Of a DNA stretch of 33,841 nucleotides, positions 16,271-24,222 are shown piece by piece. The translations under genes and the position numbers were made by a program. The stretch is from a virus. Location of the stretch: the IMG/VR virus record IMGVR_UViG_3300026320_000018, positions 1-33,841 of that record; one strand, 5' to 3'. The first letter of the stretch is position 1; every line of letters starts with the position of its first letter. Under the pieces are notes generated by a model, which worked only from the letters and a program-made list of their open reading frames with translations, was not told where the DNA came from and ran no database searches.

Positions 16271-17519
16271 TGAGTTTCTCCAATTCAATTTTTGGATTGA
16301 TTGGATTAAGTGGAAATCGAGAAATAATCCAACAAAGACTATAAGTTACAAGAATTACTATCAATCCTTTGCAAGATTTCTTAGCACCACGTAATCCTTC
16401 CTTTGCAGCAAGATATTCTGCTCTTGCGTTAAAGCTGCTTTGAAGAAATCTTGAGAATAAAGAATTAGGATATTTCCTAAGCCAGCGGACACACGGAATT
16501 GCCCATAGATAGTAGGCTTGTTTTCCGTACTCTGGATATTTTGCAAAGGCTCTTGCTCCATAAATATAATACCTTATTGGCATTTTTCCTTGTTTTGTGA
16601 GTTCAGTACAAATGATCCAAGCTGCGGCTCCAGTTTCAGCAATAGTCTCTAATCCCAAACCTCCTTCAGCAGCAGTTCCAGCTTCTGCTGCTGTTCCTGC
16701 TGTAAATGAAGCATCAACAGCATCAGCACTTGCAGCAGCATCAGCAGCACTTATTCCAGCAGCTGTTCCTAATGAAGAAGTTTCTAAACCAAATTCAGTA
16801 CTTGATGCTTCAGGAGAAATTAATGCAGCAGTAGGTTCTTCTCCAAAAAGAGTAGAATCTGCTGGGATAATATCAGTTACTGATCCTGAATTAGCAGCAC
16901 TAGCAGCTTCAGGAGAAATTGGTTGAGTTGTTACTGAAGGAGTTCCCATTTCTTCATAATGAACTCCTTTAGTAGCATCCGGAGCAAAAAGATTATCAGT
17001 ATTCGTTTCTTTAGTTTTATTAAGTCCTAGTAATTTCTTTCCTTGACCAATTGCAGAAAGTGCTATAAGTCCTTTTCCAGCTGGAGAAATACCAGTTTGC
17101 TGAGTTACTTTTTTTGAAGCTTGAAGTTTCTCACTAGCAATTTGAGTAGCAAGTTTATTAGCATTATTTTTTGCTTCGAGAATTGCAGCAGCACTTTCCG
17201 CAGTAGCTTTAGCGGCCACGTTTCCTTGAATGAGAGCGAGAGAGCTATCTGAAGTTGCTCTAGCTCCAGACCCAATAGTTGCAGCAATCTCAGGCCCCAA
17301 AGCAGCTTTAGCTTTGAGAAGAATACCTTGGATAAGAGTTGAGAGAGCTTCTGGACTTGAGGAATCCTGAATACTCTTTATAAGTTCATCAGCTTGCTGA
17401 GAAGCTGCTTCTCCAGGTGTTGTTTCCGAAGTAGTTTTACCAGTACCTAAAGTACCAAGTAAGGAAAGAATTCCTTGAATTGGATCTTGTGCCGCAGGTA
17501 ATGGAGTTGCAGCAGCCAT
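16260..17519 (-). CDS. Ala-rich virion protein with conserved C-terminal Trp/Cys domain (419 aa)
   Basis: The first 150 residues are helical and Ala/Gln/Lys-rich, like an ejection or coiled-coil virion protein. A low-complexity Ala/Ser/Thr/Glu linker follows (about residues 190-290). The C-terminal 115 residues are different: AAWIICTELTKQGKMPIRYY, then YYLWAIPCVRWLRKYPNS, then NARAEYLAA, and a hydrophobic stretch IVILVTYSLCWIIS. I recall the WxxCTxLxxxG...LWAxPxVRxLRxxP pattern from the ends of virion-associated proteins of other podophages, without a known function. The start ATG at 17519 has GGAG about eight bases before it. It is the first of the three large proteins after the lysis cassette and probably travels in the particle. 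Confidence 0.62.
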   Translation of the reverse strand: MAAATPLPAAQDPIQGILSLLGTLGTGKTTSETTPGEAASQQADELIKSIQDSSSPEALSTLIQGILLKAKAALGPEIAATIGSGARATSDSSLALIQGNVAAKATAESAAAILEAKNNANKLATQIASEKLQASKKVTQQTGISPAGKGLIALSAIGQGKKLLGLNKTKETNTDNLFAPDATKGVHYEEMGTPSVTTQPISPEAASAANSGSVTDIIPADSTLFGEEPTAALISPEASSTEFGLETSSLGTAAGISAADAAASADAVDASFTAGTAAEAGTAAEGGLGLETIAETGAAAWIICTELTKQGKMPIRYYIYGARAFAKYPEYGKQAYYLWAIPCVRWLRKYPNSLFSRFLQSSFNARAEYLAAKEGLRGAKKSCKGLIVILVTYSLCWIISRFPLNPINPKIELEKLNAN

Positions 17520-17533
17520 TTCAATTCTCCAAG

Positions 17534-17719
17534 TTATTTACAGAATTTTCCAACATTGATATTGTGAGTAACAATTTCTTTTTCAGTCTCAAGAGTTAAT
17601 ACGTCATATTTTGATGTACCAATTTCTTGAACCCAAGCACATTCAGTCCCGCTGAGACTTGTGCAACTCTGTATCAAGCTCAGGCTTAGACATGTTATCA
17701 ACATTTTTACGAGTTGCAT
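17534..17719 (-). CDS. o-spanin, Rz1-like lipoprotein
   Basis: The start is ATG 17719, six bases after AAGGAAG, and it lies inside the i-spanin gene in a different frame, the classic embedded Rz/Rz1 arrangement. A short lipoprotein signal peptide ends in SLIQSC, giving a lipobox cysteine at residue 19. The mature part of about 43 residues has ECAWVQEIGTSKYDVLTLET and HNINVGKFC, a pattern seen in many Rz1-like proteins of Gram-negative phages. It would sit in the inner leaflet of the outer membrane and bind the i-spanin to fuse the envelope membranes at the end of lysis. Length and position support the call. Confidence 0.8.
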   Translation of the reverse strand: MQLVKMLITCLSLSLIQSCTSLSGTECAWVQEIGTSKYDVLTLETEKEIVTHNINVGKFCK

Positions 17720-17867
17720 CTGCTTCCTTTGCTTGTTTAAATGATTGAGCAAGTTGAGCTTGTTCAGCTTCTTTCTTACCAGAACGTTTTATTCCAAAGA
17801 AAGCTGCAACAAGTCCTAAAAATATTACTAATCCTCCAATTAATTTTAGCCACAAACCTTCAAACAT
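17643..17867 (-). CDS. i-spanin, Rz-like inner-membrane protein
   Basis: A 74-residue protein with one N-terminal membrane span (LWLKLIGGLVIFLGLVAAFF, residues 5-24), a basic stop (GIKRSGKKEAE) and a charged helical periplasmic part, the expected layout of an i-spanin, although short. It starts with ATG 17867 six bases after GGAG, overlaps the holin-like gene by eight bases, and contains the start of the Rz1-like gene. It should pair with the o-spanin across the periplasm. Confidence 0.75.
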   Translation of the reverse strand: MFEGLWLKLIGGLVIFLGLVAAFFGIKRSGKKEAEQAQLAQSFKQAKEADATRKNVDNMSKPELDTELHKSQRD

Positions 17868-18075
17868 TCTTTTCTCCTACAGGAGTTGTAGTTTTGAATC
17901 GAAGATAAGCAGCAAGAACTCCAAGCGTAATTCTTATTCCAGCATAAACTGGAACTGTTATATGCAATTGTTCTGGTGCATAAGCAAGAAATCCCAAAGA
18001 AATTGCATCTACCATTCCTGAAATTGCAACAAGATCAAGAGTCCTTGAATTTTTAATAATTCCAGTATAACTCAT
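17860..18075 (-). CDS. holin-like membrane protein (71 aa)
   Basis: The start is ATG 18075, overlapping the DUF5675 stop as ATGA, with AAGGA seven bases upstream. Two hydrophobic segments are visible (about residues 14-34 and 41-60) separated by a short loop, followed by a basic tail YLRFKTTTP. This is the shape of a small two-span holin, and RFKTT-type ends are common in phage holin-like proteins. It lies directly before the spanins, so it is the best holin candidate in the cassette. An alternative is an antiholin, with the 109-aa membrane protein as holin. Confidence 0.68.
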   Translation of the reverse strand: MSYTGIIKNSRTLDLVAISGMVDAISLGFLAYAPEQLHITVPVYAGIRITLGVLAAYLRFKTTTPVGEKNV

Positions 18076-18476
18076 TCGCAATCCTTTATCTCAAGAGTAA
18101 ATTTATCAACTGTAGTTGTAATACGTAAGAATTCTTCAAATCCTTCTTTAGAAGCTGCAATAGAAGGTTCATCCTGAAGAATACTAAATTGTTCTCCAAT
18201 AAGAATACAACCATGAGTATTATCTTCAATATTTCCTTTATGAATTTCTATTGCATTTCTTCCTGGTACACTCATTACTTGGAAAGTATTTCCAAATTTT
18301 GGAGATTGTATTCTTTTGCAAGTATAAGTTCCTATAGGAATACAAGAAACTCCACGTTCATTATTTCTCCATGGACGTTCCAAAGTTAATGCAAATGGAA
18401 TTTGTCCTTCGTGGAATAAAACTCCAAAAGTTGGAATTTCAGAATCTTTAGTAAGACGTTTAAGAATGAAATTCAT
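18072..18476 (-). CDS. DUF5675 family protein, candidate lysis enzyme
   Basis: A 134-residue protein that fits the DUF5675 pattern: FGVLFHEGQIPFALTLERPW near the front, RGVSCIPIGTYTCKRIQSPK in the middle, then VPGRNAIEIHKGN and DNTHGCILIGE. The conserved His, Asn and the HGCI segment recall a cysteine-type active site such as that of L,D-transpeptidases, but I cannot show homology. It has no signal peptide. It sits between a membrane protein and the holin-like gene, where an endolysin is expected, and no standard lysozyme, amidase or glucosaminidase is visible elsewhere in the window. The family call is good; the enzymatic role is inference. Confidence 0.75.
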   Translation of the reverse strand: MNFILKRLTKDSEIPTFGVLFHEGQIPFALTLERPWRNNERGVSCIPIGTYTCKRIQSPKFGNTFQVMSVPGRNAIEIHKGNIEDNTHGCILIGEQFSILQDEPSIAASKEGFEEFLRITTTVDKFTLEIKDCE

Positions 18477-18477
18477 T

Positions 18478-18807
18478 TTATCCTATAAGTTTAATAAGAG
18501 TTGGCCAACTTATAATTCCTAAACTTACAAGTATTAATCCAATGAGTCCAACAACAATAAGTTTGGTAAGAAATTTATATAAATCTTTTTTTATTTCTTC
18601 CCAAAATTTATTTTTAAGTATTAAATCGGCTTCTCTTGTATCAAGAAATTCTTTTATTTTTGGAATTGTTTCCAAATGATCTACTCGATGTTGATCCCCA
18701 GTTATACCAAAATACATTTCCATTTCATTACGAAAACTTTCTCTAACGATATTATAAATTAATTTTTCTTTTTCATCTAATTTCTCAAATAATATTCCAT
18801 TAGACAT
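18478..18807 (-). CDS. membrane protein with C-terminal span, possible holin/antiholin
   Basis: A 109-residue protein with AAGGA seven bases before ATG 18807. The first 80 residues are charged and helical (EKLDEKEKLIYNIVRESFRN, KNKFWEEIKKDLYKFL) and the end is a strong hydrophobic span (LIVVGLIGLILVSLGIISW). This C-tail-anchored form is found among phage lysis-region proteins. It begins the lysis cassette, one base before DUF5675. A holin, antiholin or lysis regulator is plausible; the family is not recognised. Confidence 0.62.
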   Translation of the reverse strand: MSNGILFEKLDEKEKLIYNIVRESFRNEMEMYFGITGDQHRVDHLETIPKIKEFLDTREADLILKNKFWEEIKKDLYKFLTKLIVVGLIGLILVSLGIISWPTLIKLIG

Positions 18808-18821
18808 AGTTTTCCTTTTTG

Positions 18822-19238
18822 TTAACGATAACTTATTGTGATATCCCCAGGAGTTACCCCAGCAGTTACAATTGTTAATCCTACTGTGAAAGTAATATCA
18901 AAACAATAAGCTCCAAGAATTGTAAGAGCTGTAGTTGTTGCAATAGTTGTTCCACTTGCAACAATGTTATCAAAGATTGTTATTACCCAAGTTGTACCAA
19001 GATTATTTATCGTTACACAATGGAGTTGTCCTGCACCACTCTTTACAACTGTAGTAGTACTTGTTTTTATATTAGAAAAAGAATACCCACTCCCTGACAT
19101 TTGTAAGACGCCATTAATACTTGAAAGATTCTTATAAACTCCAGCAGATTCTTCTCCTCTAAGAACTGCTCCCTGAGCAATTACTTGAGAAGAAAAAAGA
19201 AATGCAAGAAGAAAACTAAAGATTTTTAAGAGTTTCAT
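18822..19238 (-). CDS. secreted beta-rich protein with Sec signal peptide (138 aa)
   Basis: The start is ATG 19238, six bases after AGGAG; the longer reading frame to 19292 runs through the gene before it. The product starts with a clear signal peptide (MKLLKIFSFLLAFLFSSQVIA, cut after Ala21). The mature part ends in a pattern familiar from phage particle proteins: AGQLHCVTINN, then ITIFDNIVASGTTIA, then FTVGLTIVTAGVTPGDITIS. Usually this beta domain has no signal peptide. Two cysteines (HCV and YCF) could form a disulfide in the periplasm. It lies between small virion-type genes and the lysis cassette. It may act in the envelope, for example in lysis or superinfection exclusion, but no function is shown. 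Confidence 0.7.
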   Translation of the reverse strand: MKLLKIFSFLLAFLFSSQVIAQGAVLRGEESAGVYKNLSSINGVLQMSGSGYSFSNIKTSTTTVVKSGAGQLHCVTINNLGTTWVITIFDNIVASGTTIATTTALTILGAYCFDITFTVGLTIVTAGVTPGDITISYR

Positions 19239-19488
19239 CAGTAACTCCTGAAGAAGATCCATTTCCTTTTTCAGGATTTTTATTCTTTTCAATAACTTTT
19301 CTTACAACTGGTTGGAGACTTTTAACTTCTCCTTCTCGAACTCCAACTCCAAATTCGGGCTCAGTTACTGCTTTTTCAGTAAGATATTTAAGTTGCATTG
19401 GAGTAGGATGCTCAACTTTAGCATCTCCAGAATCTTTTGCAATTTTAGTTTGATAAAACTTTCCTTGTTGATCAATAAATACTGGCAT
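19216..19488 (-). CDS. hypothetical protein (90 aa)
   Basis: ATG 19488 has GGAG eight bases upstream. The N-terminal PVFIDQQGKFYQTKIAKD is strand-like. The rest is charged and polar, and the last 20 residues are rich in Gly, Ser and Asn. No family recognised and no membrane segment. It overlaps the secreted-protein gene by 23 bases. A minor virion protein is possible from position only. Confidence 0.65.
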   Translation of the reverse strand: MPVFIDQQGKFYQTKIAKDSGDAKVEHPTPMQLKYLTEKAVTEPEFGVGVREGEVKSLQPVVRKVIEKNKNPEKGNGSSSGVTDETLKNL

Positions 19489-19506
19489 TTCAATTCTCCT
19501 ATCTAA

Positions 19507-20079
19507 TTAATGTTGAATATACTGTCCAAGACTAATATCAATATAAGCAATTCCTGGAGCTACACCAATACCAAGAAATTGTTCAATTCTTCCTGCTGCA
19601 ACATCTGGAACTGTTGAAGCAACTCCATTAACATTTGAAAGATAAATTGCTTGTCCAGGATTCAAACCACCAATTGCTAAAATTCCTTGAGAAAGAATAA
19701 CTTCAGTAAAATTTCCAGCAGTTGCTCCATTAGGAATATTACAATATCCATGGGCTGGTTTTCCTACTGAATTTGAATTCTGAGCTTTACAAATTCCAGC
19801 ATCAAGAACAAGATTTACAAAAGCACCAAAAGCTAAAATTTCTTTTGCAATAACATAGAATCTTCCGAGATTCTGTCTTAATAGTGTATCAGATGGTTTT
19901 GATTGTGGCCATTGAGTAATGTCTCGGGTAGTTATTCCATTAAATTGTTCAATACCCTGTTGGAGATTTTTAAAAGCTGCAATAACAAATTCATAAAGTT
20001 CTCGTACTTCTGCATTCTTAATTCCATCGGGAGCACGATCTGGAAGCCCGAGAATAATTTGAGAATTAAGTGTTGCCAT
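19507..20079 (-). CDS. putative virion protein (190 aa)
   Basis: The ATG overlaps the previous stop by one base (TAATG) and has a strong GGAGG ten bases upstream. The first 100 residues are helical (VRELYEFVIAAFKNLQQGIE). The C-terminal half is beta-rich, with LNPGQAIYLSNVNGVASTVP followed by an FLGIGVAPGIAYIDIS strand, a pattern common to small beta-barrel domains of capsid-cement and tail-associated proteins (DUF2190-like). A structural role fits its neighbours: propeller-like tail protein before, small virion-type genes after. Confidence 0.65.
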   Translation of the reverse strand: MATLNSQIILGLPDRAPDGIKNAEVRELYEFVIAAFKNLQQGIEQFNGITTRDITQWPQSKPSDTLLRQNLGRFYVIAKEILAFGAFVNLVLDAGICKAQNSNSVGKPAHGYCNIPNGATAGNFTEVILSQGILAIGGLNPGQAIYLSNVNGVASTVPDVAAGRIEQFLGIGVAPGIAYIDISLGQYIQH

Positions 20080-21719
20080 TAAGCTCTACCTCCAGGATTC
20101 ATAGTCAATTCAAGACTTGAAAGATAAAATGTTCCTTTGGCAACAAGACTATGATTTTTTCCCCAAACATCACATTGATATTTACGAAATTTACCTGAAT
20201 TTTTTACAAGAGTTGGAGTAACCGCTGGAAGAAAATTTGATCCATCAATACTTGGTAAAATCTTTAAAGTAAAATTAGCAGTTTCCTGAATACAATCAAT
20301 TTCAATTTCATTAATATTAAGAAGTCGATCTCGTACATATTGATATCTCCCAAGAACACAAACTGCATTTTCTTGAGTTTGAGTTTGATCAAAAATAACA
20401 GTTTTAATCGTTCCATCAGCTTGAAGAAAAGCTAATGTTTCTTTAACATGCTCTGCTGGAAGAACTTGAGTAGCTAAATCACTCCAAACTGTATCTCCAA
20501 GATTATCCCAAGAAAGATTCTGGAGTTGATCCCAAGAAAGATCTCCATATACAGTTATAGCACTTAATTCAAAAGCAGCAACATGATTTATCTTTATCTT
20601 TCCCCATCTCTTGAAGAAAAGATCATAAACAAGAGCATGAGTAAATTGAGTTATTCCATAAGAAATTACAAAAAAACGTTTCTCAATGATATTTAATCGA
20701 ACAAGAAGATTAGAAGTAAGATTTGTTAATTGAAATACATCATTAATATCATCATAATCTTCAAATATTCTTTCCGAAAGAAAATCAGTAACATCAGTAT
20801 AAATTGGCATTGAAGCTGATTTATCCACTCGTTGGAGGCCCCCACGAGTCCAAATGAGGTGATAGTTGCCATTATACTGCCAACTAATTTGTTGAGGTGG
20901 AGTTAATCCTGCGCTACCAGCAATTTCAGTATATTGAAATGGCTGACGAATATTTTGTGTAAAAACTGCTCCAATTGCATTAGCACTTGTATAAATGATA
21001 AATCCACTTGGGAGTGGAAGGCAAATAAGAATTTTTCCTTTTATATCATTTGGAATATTAAATCCAGCACCACTTGTAATATCTGGAGTAAAATCAAGAG
21101 AATTTAATCCAGAAGAACGATAAACATTAAAATCATCCCAAGCAATTAAAAATCCATTTGAAGCTGAAATTCCATTAAGATTTGCAGCAACAACACCAGT
21201 TATAATAACTGGATCAAAAATCTTTGTTGCTGAATTATATTCAAATAATCCTGTTCGCTTATAGCAAATATAAGTATGTCCATTAATATAAGCAACAGTT
21301 ACTATATTAAAAGCTGGAATAGTAGGAGCTGAAATTGAAGTAAGTGGAATTGGAGACCAAATTCCTATATTTCCATCAAATACATAATTCTTTCCATTTG
21401 AGGGGGAGTAGAGAAATTTATTCTCATTAATATCACGAAGAGTATAAATTTCTTCAAAATCATGGATCCCAGGAAGTCCAGCAATTACTGGAAGAAATCC
21501 AACACTTTGAAGTCCTTCAGAACTTGGCATAACATTATGCATATAATAAGCTTGTGGAATACCAATTTCTCTATCATCATCTGAAGGATTTTGGATAACA
21601 TTTGCACGATAAGCAAATGCTTGATCTTGTTTCGGAACAATTATAGTTCGTCCGTGATGAACAGAAAGAAAAGGAAAATGCTGAGAAAGAGTATTAGCTC
21701 GATAAGAAATCGTTGACAT
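20079..21719 (-). CDS. propeller-like tail protein (546 aa)
   Basis: A 546-residue protein made of repeating short beta strands with many aromatic residues, for example DFEEIYTLRDINENKFLY, NGHTYICYKRTGLFEYNS and NGNYHLIWTRGGLQRV, as in propeller-type tail or stabilisation proteins of podoviruses. Near residue 400 there is a small WD-like repeat (LSWDQLQNLSWDNLGDTVW) backed by a 14-bp DNA repeat. No enzymatic motif. It follows the fibre gene by 11 bases and has only an AAAGAAA-type ribosome site before ATG 21719. It is probably part of the tail tube, hub or plug; the exact homologue is not identified. Confidence 0.62.
   Translation of the reverse strand: MSTISYRANTLSQHFPFLSVHHGRTIIVPKQDQAFAYRANVIQNPSDDDREIGIPQAYYMHNVMPSSEGLQSVGFLPVIAGLPGIHDFEEIYTLRDINENKFLYSPSNGKNYVFDGNIGIWSPIPLTSISAPTIPAFNIVTVAYINGHTYICYKRTGLFEYNSATKIFDPVIITGVVAANLNGISASNGFLIAWDDFNVYRSSGLNSLDFTPDITSGAGFNIPNDIKGKILICLPLPSGFIIYTSANAIGAVFTQNIRQPFQYTEIAGSAGLTPPQQISWQYNGNYHLIWTRGGLQRVDKSASMPIYTDVTDFLSERIFEDYDDINDVFQLTNLTSNLLVRLNIIEKRFFVISYGITQFTHALVYDLFFKRWGKIKINHVAAFELSAITVYGDLSWDQLQNLSWDNLGDTVWSDLATQVLPAEHVKETLAFLQADGTIKTVIFDQTQTQENAVCVLGRYQYVRDRLLNINEIEIDCIQETANFTLKILPSIDGSNFLPAVTPTLVKNSGKFRKYQCDVWGKNHSLVAKGTFYLSSLELTMNPGGRA
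20505..20542 (-). repeat. 14-bp direct repeat coding for LSWD units
   Basis: ATCCCAAGAAAGAT occurs at 20505-20518 and again at 20529-20542, in frame, encoding the repeated Leu-Ser-Trp-Asp of the propeller-like tail protein. It reflects a short internal protein repeat. Confidence 0.7.
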
Positions 21720-21730
21720 TTTTTATTTCT

Positions 21731-23056
21731 TTAGATTTCAGCATCAGCAGTCCAATGTACAGCAGCTAAATTACCAGCAGCACTTCCTGCATTTCCGGTA
21801 AAATCTATCCTAAATCCACTATCACGAACCGCTTGCACAACAGTCGCTGAACAGTCAGTATTATTTATAATATCTCTTGCTTGAGCATTTAAAGCAAGAG
21901 GATTATAAAAAATAATATTTGGAGCAATTCGCATTGTAGGATTTAAAGCAACTCTTGAAGAATGTCCTGCAACAGCTCCTGCAAGGATGATAGGAAAAGT
22001 TTGTTCTCCAGTATTAACTCCAATATTTTGAATTGGAGTAATTCCTTGAGCAAAAGTTTTTTGATAATATCTTTGGCATAATTGCAATTCTTCTTGAATT
22101 GTTCTTCTTTCAAACTCACTTGCAACATTTCCTGCTTCTAATTGTACACCTGTTATACGAAAATCAAGTGCTGCACCTTGAACTCCATTAATTTGATTTG
22201 CTGTAGCAGCAACTGGTAAATTCCAATTCTGTTTAATTCCTTGATTAGCTGTTCCACAAGCTAAAACAATTCTAAAAATTAACCCAAGTCCCGTGGTGTA
22301 ATTCCAAGTTCCTGTTGAAGGAGAAGGAGAAATAAGAGTTATTGTTTTCTTTTCCCAAATATTTGATGCATTAATTGTAAATTCATCCGTGTAAGCTCGA
22401 TCACTAACAGAATTCTGAAATGCTACACAATAAATTCCTGGGAGTGTTGCTTTTACCCAAAAAGAAAGAGTAAAAATTCGTTGAGCTAAAGCCCTCCAAT
22501 TATATCCTTCAATGAGTTGAGAGATTAAAGTGTAATCATTTACTCCAATTATGGCTTGAGGAGTTGTAAGATTTAATCTTATTGAATTAAGAAATAGTTG
22601 TCCCGCTTGAGCTACTGTTGGTACATCAGTATCCTGAGATACTGTATGTATCATTGTTCCAGCTTTTTGATAAATCCAGCGATCAAGAGAATAAGTACCA
22701 CTTACAATTGCAGGAAAATTTGTTCCTCTTTGTGCAATTTCCATTCCACCATTTATTATAGCATTTTTTCTATATTGATTTATTCCTGGTGCTGATTGAT
22801 CTCTTCGAATCCATCTTCCAATTGCTGAAGCAGGAGAAATCACATTTATATTATCATCAGGAAGAACTGAACTTGGATCATAGTAAAATATCCCTCCAAG
22901 TCCATCACCTTTAGTAATTCCTCCATCAACTGCAATTGAAACATTTGCATCCGATCTTGGATTGGTATATGTACGAAGAACTGCAAATGTTTCAGTTGCA
23001 AACATTTCTCGACTTGGACTAGTTGCTCCAAAACTACCCCATACACTATTTGGCAT
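21731..23056 (-). CDS. tail fibre / receptor-binding protein
   Basis: A 441-residue fibre. The N-terminal third (YTNPRSDANVSIAVDGGIT, then SAIGRWIRRD) resembles the virion-attachment part of tailspikes. From about residue 95, IINGGMEIAQRGTNFP and YSLDRWIYQKAG open the jelly-roll carbohydrate-binding type domain common in phage fibres, and ITGVQLEAGNVASEFERRTI with ELQLCQRYYQKT closes it. The final 110 residues form a separate beta tip domain ending in AVHWTADAEI. No lyase or peptidase motif is visible. The tip most likely contacts the host surface, so it should vary fastest between relatives. ATG 23056 has GGTAA eight bases upstream; the gene follows a small virion-type gene by six bases. Confidence 0.82.
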   Translation of the reverse strand: MPNSVWGSFGATSPSREMFATETFAVLRTYTNPRSDANVSIAVDGGITKGDGLGGIFYYDPSSVLPDDNINVISPASAIGRWIRRDQSAPGINQYRKNAIINGGMEIAQRGTNFPAIVSGTYSLDRWIYQKAGTMIHTVSQDTDVPTVAQAGQLFLNSIRLNLTTPQAIIGVNDYTLISQLIEGYNWRALAQRIFTLSFWVKATLPGIYCVAFQNSVSDRAYTDEFTINASNIWEKKTITLISPSPSTGTWNYTTGLGLIFRIVLACGTANQGIKQNWNLPVAATANQINGVQGAALDFRITGVQLEAGNVASEFERRTIQEELQLCQRYYQKTFAQGITPIQNIGVNTGEQTFPIILAGAVAGHSSRVALNPTMRIAPNIIFYNPLALNAQARDIINNTDCSATVVQAVRDSGFRIDFTGNAGSAAGNLAAVHWTADAEI

Positions 23057-23062
23057 GATTGA

Positions 23063-23509
23063 TTACCATTCTACAATTATACATCCAGCTAAAGCAATAG
23101 CAACTCCGTCAGTAAATCCCCAATAATTTATTGTAGGATATCCTTCATTATTCCCTAAAGCCACACCTCCAGCAGTTGTTAATTGACGAGAACCTGCACC
23201 AAAAGTTGTTTCCGGAGAAGTATTAGCTGCTCCTATAAAATAAGGAATTGATTCTCCAGGAATAACAAGTAATGGCAATAATATTTTTATTAAGGGAGGA
23301 GCCGCAATATTTGCAGAACGAACTAAAGTTACCCAAAGAATAAATACCCCATCAGGAACTACAAAATTTCCTGAAACAATTGGATCAGTAGCATTTACAG
23401 GAGGATTATTGGCTGCAATTAAAGCCTTTCCATGAACAACATTATTCGGAACATTCAGATAAGGATTTCCTGGAGCCGTATATTGACTTGGAGAAGGAAT
23501 TGCATACAT
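23063..23509 (-). CDS. hypothetical virion-type protein (148 aa)
   Basis: The start is ATG 23509, nine bases after AAGG and directly behind the previous stop; an in-frame TTG at 23530 is not favoured. The product is Pro/Gly/Ala-rich and beta-like: YTAPGNPYLNVPNNVVHGKA, then VPDGVFILWVTLVRSANI, and a hydrophobic end LAGCIIVEW. No known domain. Its place next to the fibre gene suggests a small tail or capsid-decoration component. Confidence 0.62.
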   Translation of the reverse strand: MYAIPSPSQYTAPGNPYLNVPNNVVHGKALIAANNPPVNATDPIVSGNFVVPDGVFILWVTLVRSANIAAPPLIKILLPLLVIPGESIPYFIGAANTSPETTFGAGSRQLTTAGGVALGNNEGYPTINYWGFTDGVAIALAGCIIVEW

Positions 23510-23510
23510 T

Positions 23511-23795
23511 TTAAGAAACCTTAGGAACAATAAACGCTGGAATAACTTCTGTCATTCCTCTAGTAAGACGATATTCATGTACAATAGTTGGGGAAAGAAG
23601 AGTACCATCAGATAAATAAATTCCAGTGCAAACATTATCAAGAATATCTTTTCCTACCTGTACTTGATCTTCAATCTTTTGATATCCTTTTTGTCCTGTT
23701 GTTCTTACATTTTTAGCATCAGAAGTTGCTTTAGGATCAGGATTATTTTCTGGAATAAGGAATTCAATTTCGAAATATCTTGGATTTGTGCTCAT
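23511..23795 (-). CDS. hypothetical protein (94 aa)
   Basis: The start is ATG 23795, with GGGAG about ten bases upstream and one base after the previous stop. A polar protein with RYFEIEFLIPENNPDPKATS near the front, a central charged helix and a beta end (HEYRLTRGMTEVIPAFIVP). No family recognised. Likely a minor virion or assembly protein from its position between two small structural-type genes. Confidence 0.62.
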   Translation of the reverse strand: MSTNPRYFEIEFLIPENNPDPKATSDAKNVRTTGQKGYQKIEDQVQVGKDILDNVCTGIYLSDGTLLSPTIVHEYRLTRGMTEVIPAFIVPKVS

Positions 23796-23796
23796 T

Positions 23797-24213
23797 TTAA
23801 TAATCTCCCGCATCAGGACAACTTACAGAATGGCCAGCAGCAACGGCTGTACCAATTGTATAAAGTAACTTATAACCCGCTTTAAGAATAATATTAAGAG
23901 GAATATCTAGAAAAATACTAGCTGCAACTTGAGAAAGAGTATTTGCTGGAACAGTAACTTCTGCAATAAGATCATTATTTGCAGGAGTTGCATTTGTAAG
24001 ACTATTATTCTCAAAGACACGAAGAACAGTTGCAACATTTGTTCCTCTATGTACAATTCTTACTCTTGGAACTCTTGTTCCGTTAACTCCTGCTGTAATA
24101 ATTGTTCCTACAGTTCCCGTACCATCAAGAGCTGTATTTGCAGAAACAAGAGGAGTTGGATTCCAACTGTCCGCTGGAGTTAATGGACTAATTGGATTAG
24201 TATTAGCAGGCAT
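23797..24213 (-). CDS. putative virion protein, beta-sandwich type (138 aa)
   Basis: A 138-residue protein with the pattern TALDGTGTVGTIITAGVNGT, then VPRVRIVHRGTNVATVLRVF, then LIAEVTVPANTLSQVAA and AGYKLLYTIGTAVAAGHSV. I recognise this as a widespread small phage structural domain, usually encoded among tail and decoration proteins, with no defined function. ATG 24213 has GGAA six bases upstream. The ORF is complete and follows the SPRY-like gene by nine bases. Confidence 0.68.
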   Translation of the reverse strand: MPANTNPISPLTPADSWNPTPLVSANTALDGTGTVGTIITAGVNGTRVPRVRIVHRGTNVATVLRVFENNSLTNATPANNDLIAEVTVPANTLSQVAASIFLDIPLNIILKAGYKLLYTIGTAVAAGHSVSCPDAGDY

Positions 24214-24222
24214 CAGAATTCC

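Noticed and set aside
16597-16926. 109-codon + strand ORF opposite the Ala-rich virion gene
   Set aside because: It is an Ala/Ser/Pro-rich antisense shadow of the low-complexity linker on the - strand, with no ribosome site or homology pattern.
21731-23056. Diversity-generating retroelement target in the tail fibre
   Set aside because: No reverse transcriptase gene and no second copy of the fibre 3' end were seen in the window.
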